This document shows, piece by piece, positions 63,286 through 64,000 of a DNA stretch of 64,000 nucleotides. Under the pieces are notes generated by a model, which saw nothing but the letters and a program-made list of their open reading frames with translations, was not told the DNA's origin and made no database searches. Numbering within the stretch: the stretch's first letter is position 1; each line of letters opens with the position of its first letter. Made by a program: the position numbers and the translations under genes. The DNA lies in the NCBI RefSeq assembly GCF_020886115.1, contig NZ_AP025185.1:868001-932000 (forward strand). Direction: 5' to 3'. This DNA is from Flavobacterium ammonificans. Its GTDB lineage: Bacteria; Bacteroidota; Bacteroidia; Flavobacteriales; Flavobacteriaceae.

Positions 63286-64000
63286 TTATTGAGCTAAAAA
63301 TAAAAAGGAAATAATGGCACATAAACCTAAAACAAAAGCAAACAGGTATAGACCAACACTTCCGTTTTGTACTTTTTCCCCTTGAACACTAATTTCATTG
63401 GTTACTTTTCCAAATCCAAATACGAATGAAGACAAGCTAGTTTCTACTTGGTCTCTAAAGAATTTAGACATTGCATTAATCGATTTAACAAACAAGAAAT
63501 CGTAAATCTCGTCTAAGTAGTATTTGTTATACAATACTTTAGCAAATCCTGTGATAGAAGCATCCTCTCCAGGAACCGTATTTTGTTTGTTGTATTTGGC
63601 ATAAGCCAATCCAATTCCTACTAATCCACCTACAACAGCAATAGCCATTAGTATATATTCAGTAGTTCCTAAATGGTGTTGTGCAGTTGCTAATTTTGGT
63701 AAAATTGGAATCAAGTAGTGATTCAACCAAGAATTTCCAGGCAAGCTAATTACTCCACCAACTGTTGCTAAAATAGCCAAAACAATTAATGGGAACGTAA
63801 TCAAAGCAGGACTTTCGTGTAAGTGGTGTTTTTGTTCTTCTGTTCCTCTAAACTCGTTAAAGAAAGTTAAGAACATCAGACGGAACATATAAAAAGCGGT
63901 CATAATAGACGCCACCGAAGCGACAACCCATAGCGGAATGTTATGATGAAAAGCCGTTAACAAAATTTCGTCTTTAGAGAAGAATCCTGAAAATACCGGC
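63286..64000 (-). CDS. nuoL: NADH-quinone oxidoreductase subunit L, C-terminal part
   Basis: The frame is open to the end of the window, so the 5' part is outside. It contains PVFSGFFSKDEILL, then AFYMFRLMFLTFFNEF, and a C-terminal part with the long amphipathic helix region (LYNKYYLDEIYDFLFVKSI) and last membrane helix. About 237 residues of some 620 are seen. A TTG at 63963 could be taken as a start, but the coding sequence continues above it. It is the largest antiporter-like subunit of complex I. Confidence 0.95.
   Translation of the reverse strand, partial: PVFSGFFSKDEILLTAFHHNIPLWVVASVASIMTAFYMFRLMFLTFFNEFRGTEEQKHHLHESPALITFPLIVLAILATVGGVISLPGNSWLNHYLIPILPKLATAQHHLGTTEYILMAIAVVGGLVGIGLAYAKYNKQNTVPGEDASITGFAKVLYNKYYLDEIYDFLFVKSINAMSKFFRDQVETSLSSFVFGFGKVTNEISVQGEKVQNGSVGLYLFAFVLGLCAIISFLFLAQ

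Noticed and set aside
63286-63963. A short independent gene beginning at TTG 63963
   Set aside because: The frame continues upstream to the window edge with the conserved NuoL text SGFFSKDEIL, so this is the 3' part of nuoL.

Overview
The window is a stretch of a Bacteroidota chromosome, most likely Flavobacterium or a close relative. The evidence is the low G+C content, the recurring TTG...TAnnTTTG promoters used by this phylum in place of the usual -35/-10, the near absence of Shine-Dalgarno sites, proteins with type IX secretion (T9SS) C-terminal domains, a PorP/SprF protein, DUF4270, and atpD-atpC lying apart from other ATP synthase genes. I see no prophage, insertion sequence, rRNA operon or CRISPR array. 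Most of the window is ordinary core genome. The accessory part lies mainly at 48.2-60.1 kb.

Layout. 1-8.6 kb: end of a DinB-like gene, glutamate dehydrogenase, recO, a eukaryotic-type ileS followed by a degenerate DksA/TraR protein and lspA, then convergent radA. 8.7-14.4 kb: panC-panD diverging from a glycogen-synthase-like half protein, a DUF4270 lipoprotein and glmS. 14.6-21.1 kb: a TonB-dependent receptor with an SGNH-hydrolase lipoprotein, then atpD-atpC with a heptanucleotide tandem repeat between them. 21.2-24.5 kb (minus): a PAP2/vanadium-haloperoxidase lipoprotein, an outer-membrane barrel protein and an unknown anchored protein. 24.7-29.5 kb: biotin genes bioF, bioD and bioA plus a beta-ketoacyl synthase, then recX. 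29.7-38.5 kb: a secreted delta-60-repeat protein, bioB, ribF and a secreted metalloprotease. 38.5-41.4 kb: pth, rplY, prs and tRNA-Leu(CAA). 41.5-46.3 kb: three photolyase/cryptochrome genes of three different subfamilies with a small DUF2256 gene, then DUF2452. 46.5-48.2 kb: a sodium/sugar symporter. 48.3-60.0 kb (minus): surface and secretion genes (PorP/SprF, a 1355-residue type B T9SS protein, two unknown genes, a collagen-like protein, a barrel protein, a type A T9SS protein) and two tandem paralogues that combine periplasmic kelch repeats, one membrane helix and a cytoplasmic winged-helix-like domain. 60.4-64 kb: nuoN, nuoM and the 3' part of nuoL.

How the genes work together. The window covers cofactor synthesis (pantothenate, biotin, flavin), translation (ileS, pth, rplY, tRNA), energy (F1 subunits, complex I membrane arm), UV repair (three photolyases plus recO, recX and radA) and cell-surface functions exported by T9SS or as lipoproteins. 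The candidates for something undescribed are the paired kelch/TM/winged-helix proteins beside the collagen-like secretion cluster, the TTATCAA x8 tract touching the atpC start codon, a repeated promoter layout that implies leaderless mRNAs at lspA, panD and pth, a glycogen-synthase homologue that has lost its catalytic motifs, and an unrecognised two-gene unit at 53.3-54.3 kb.
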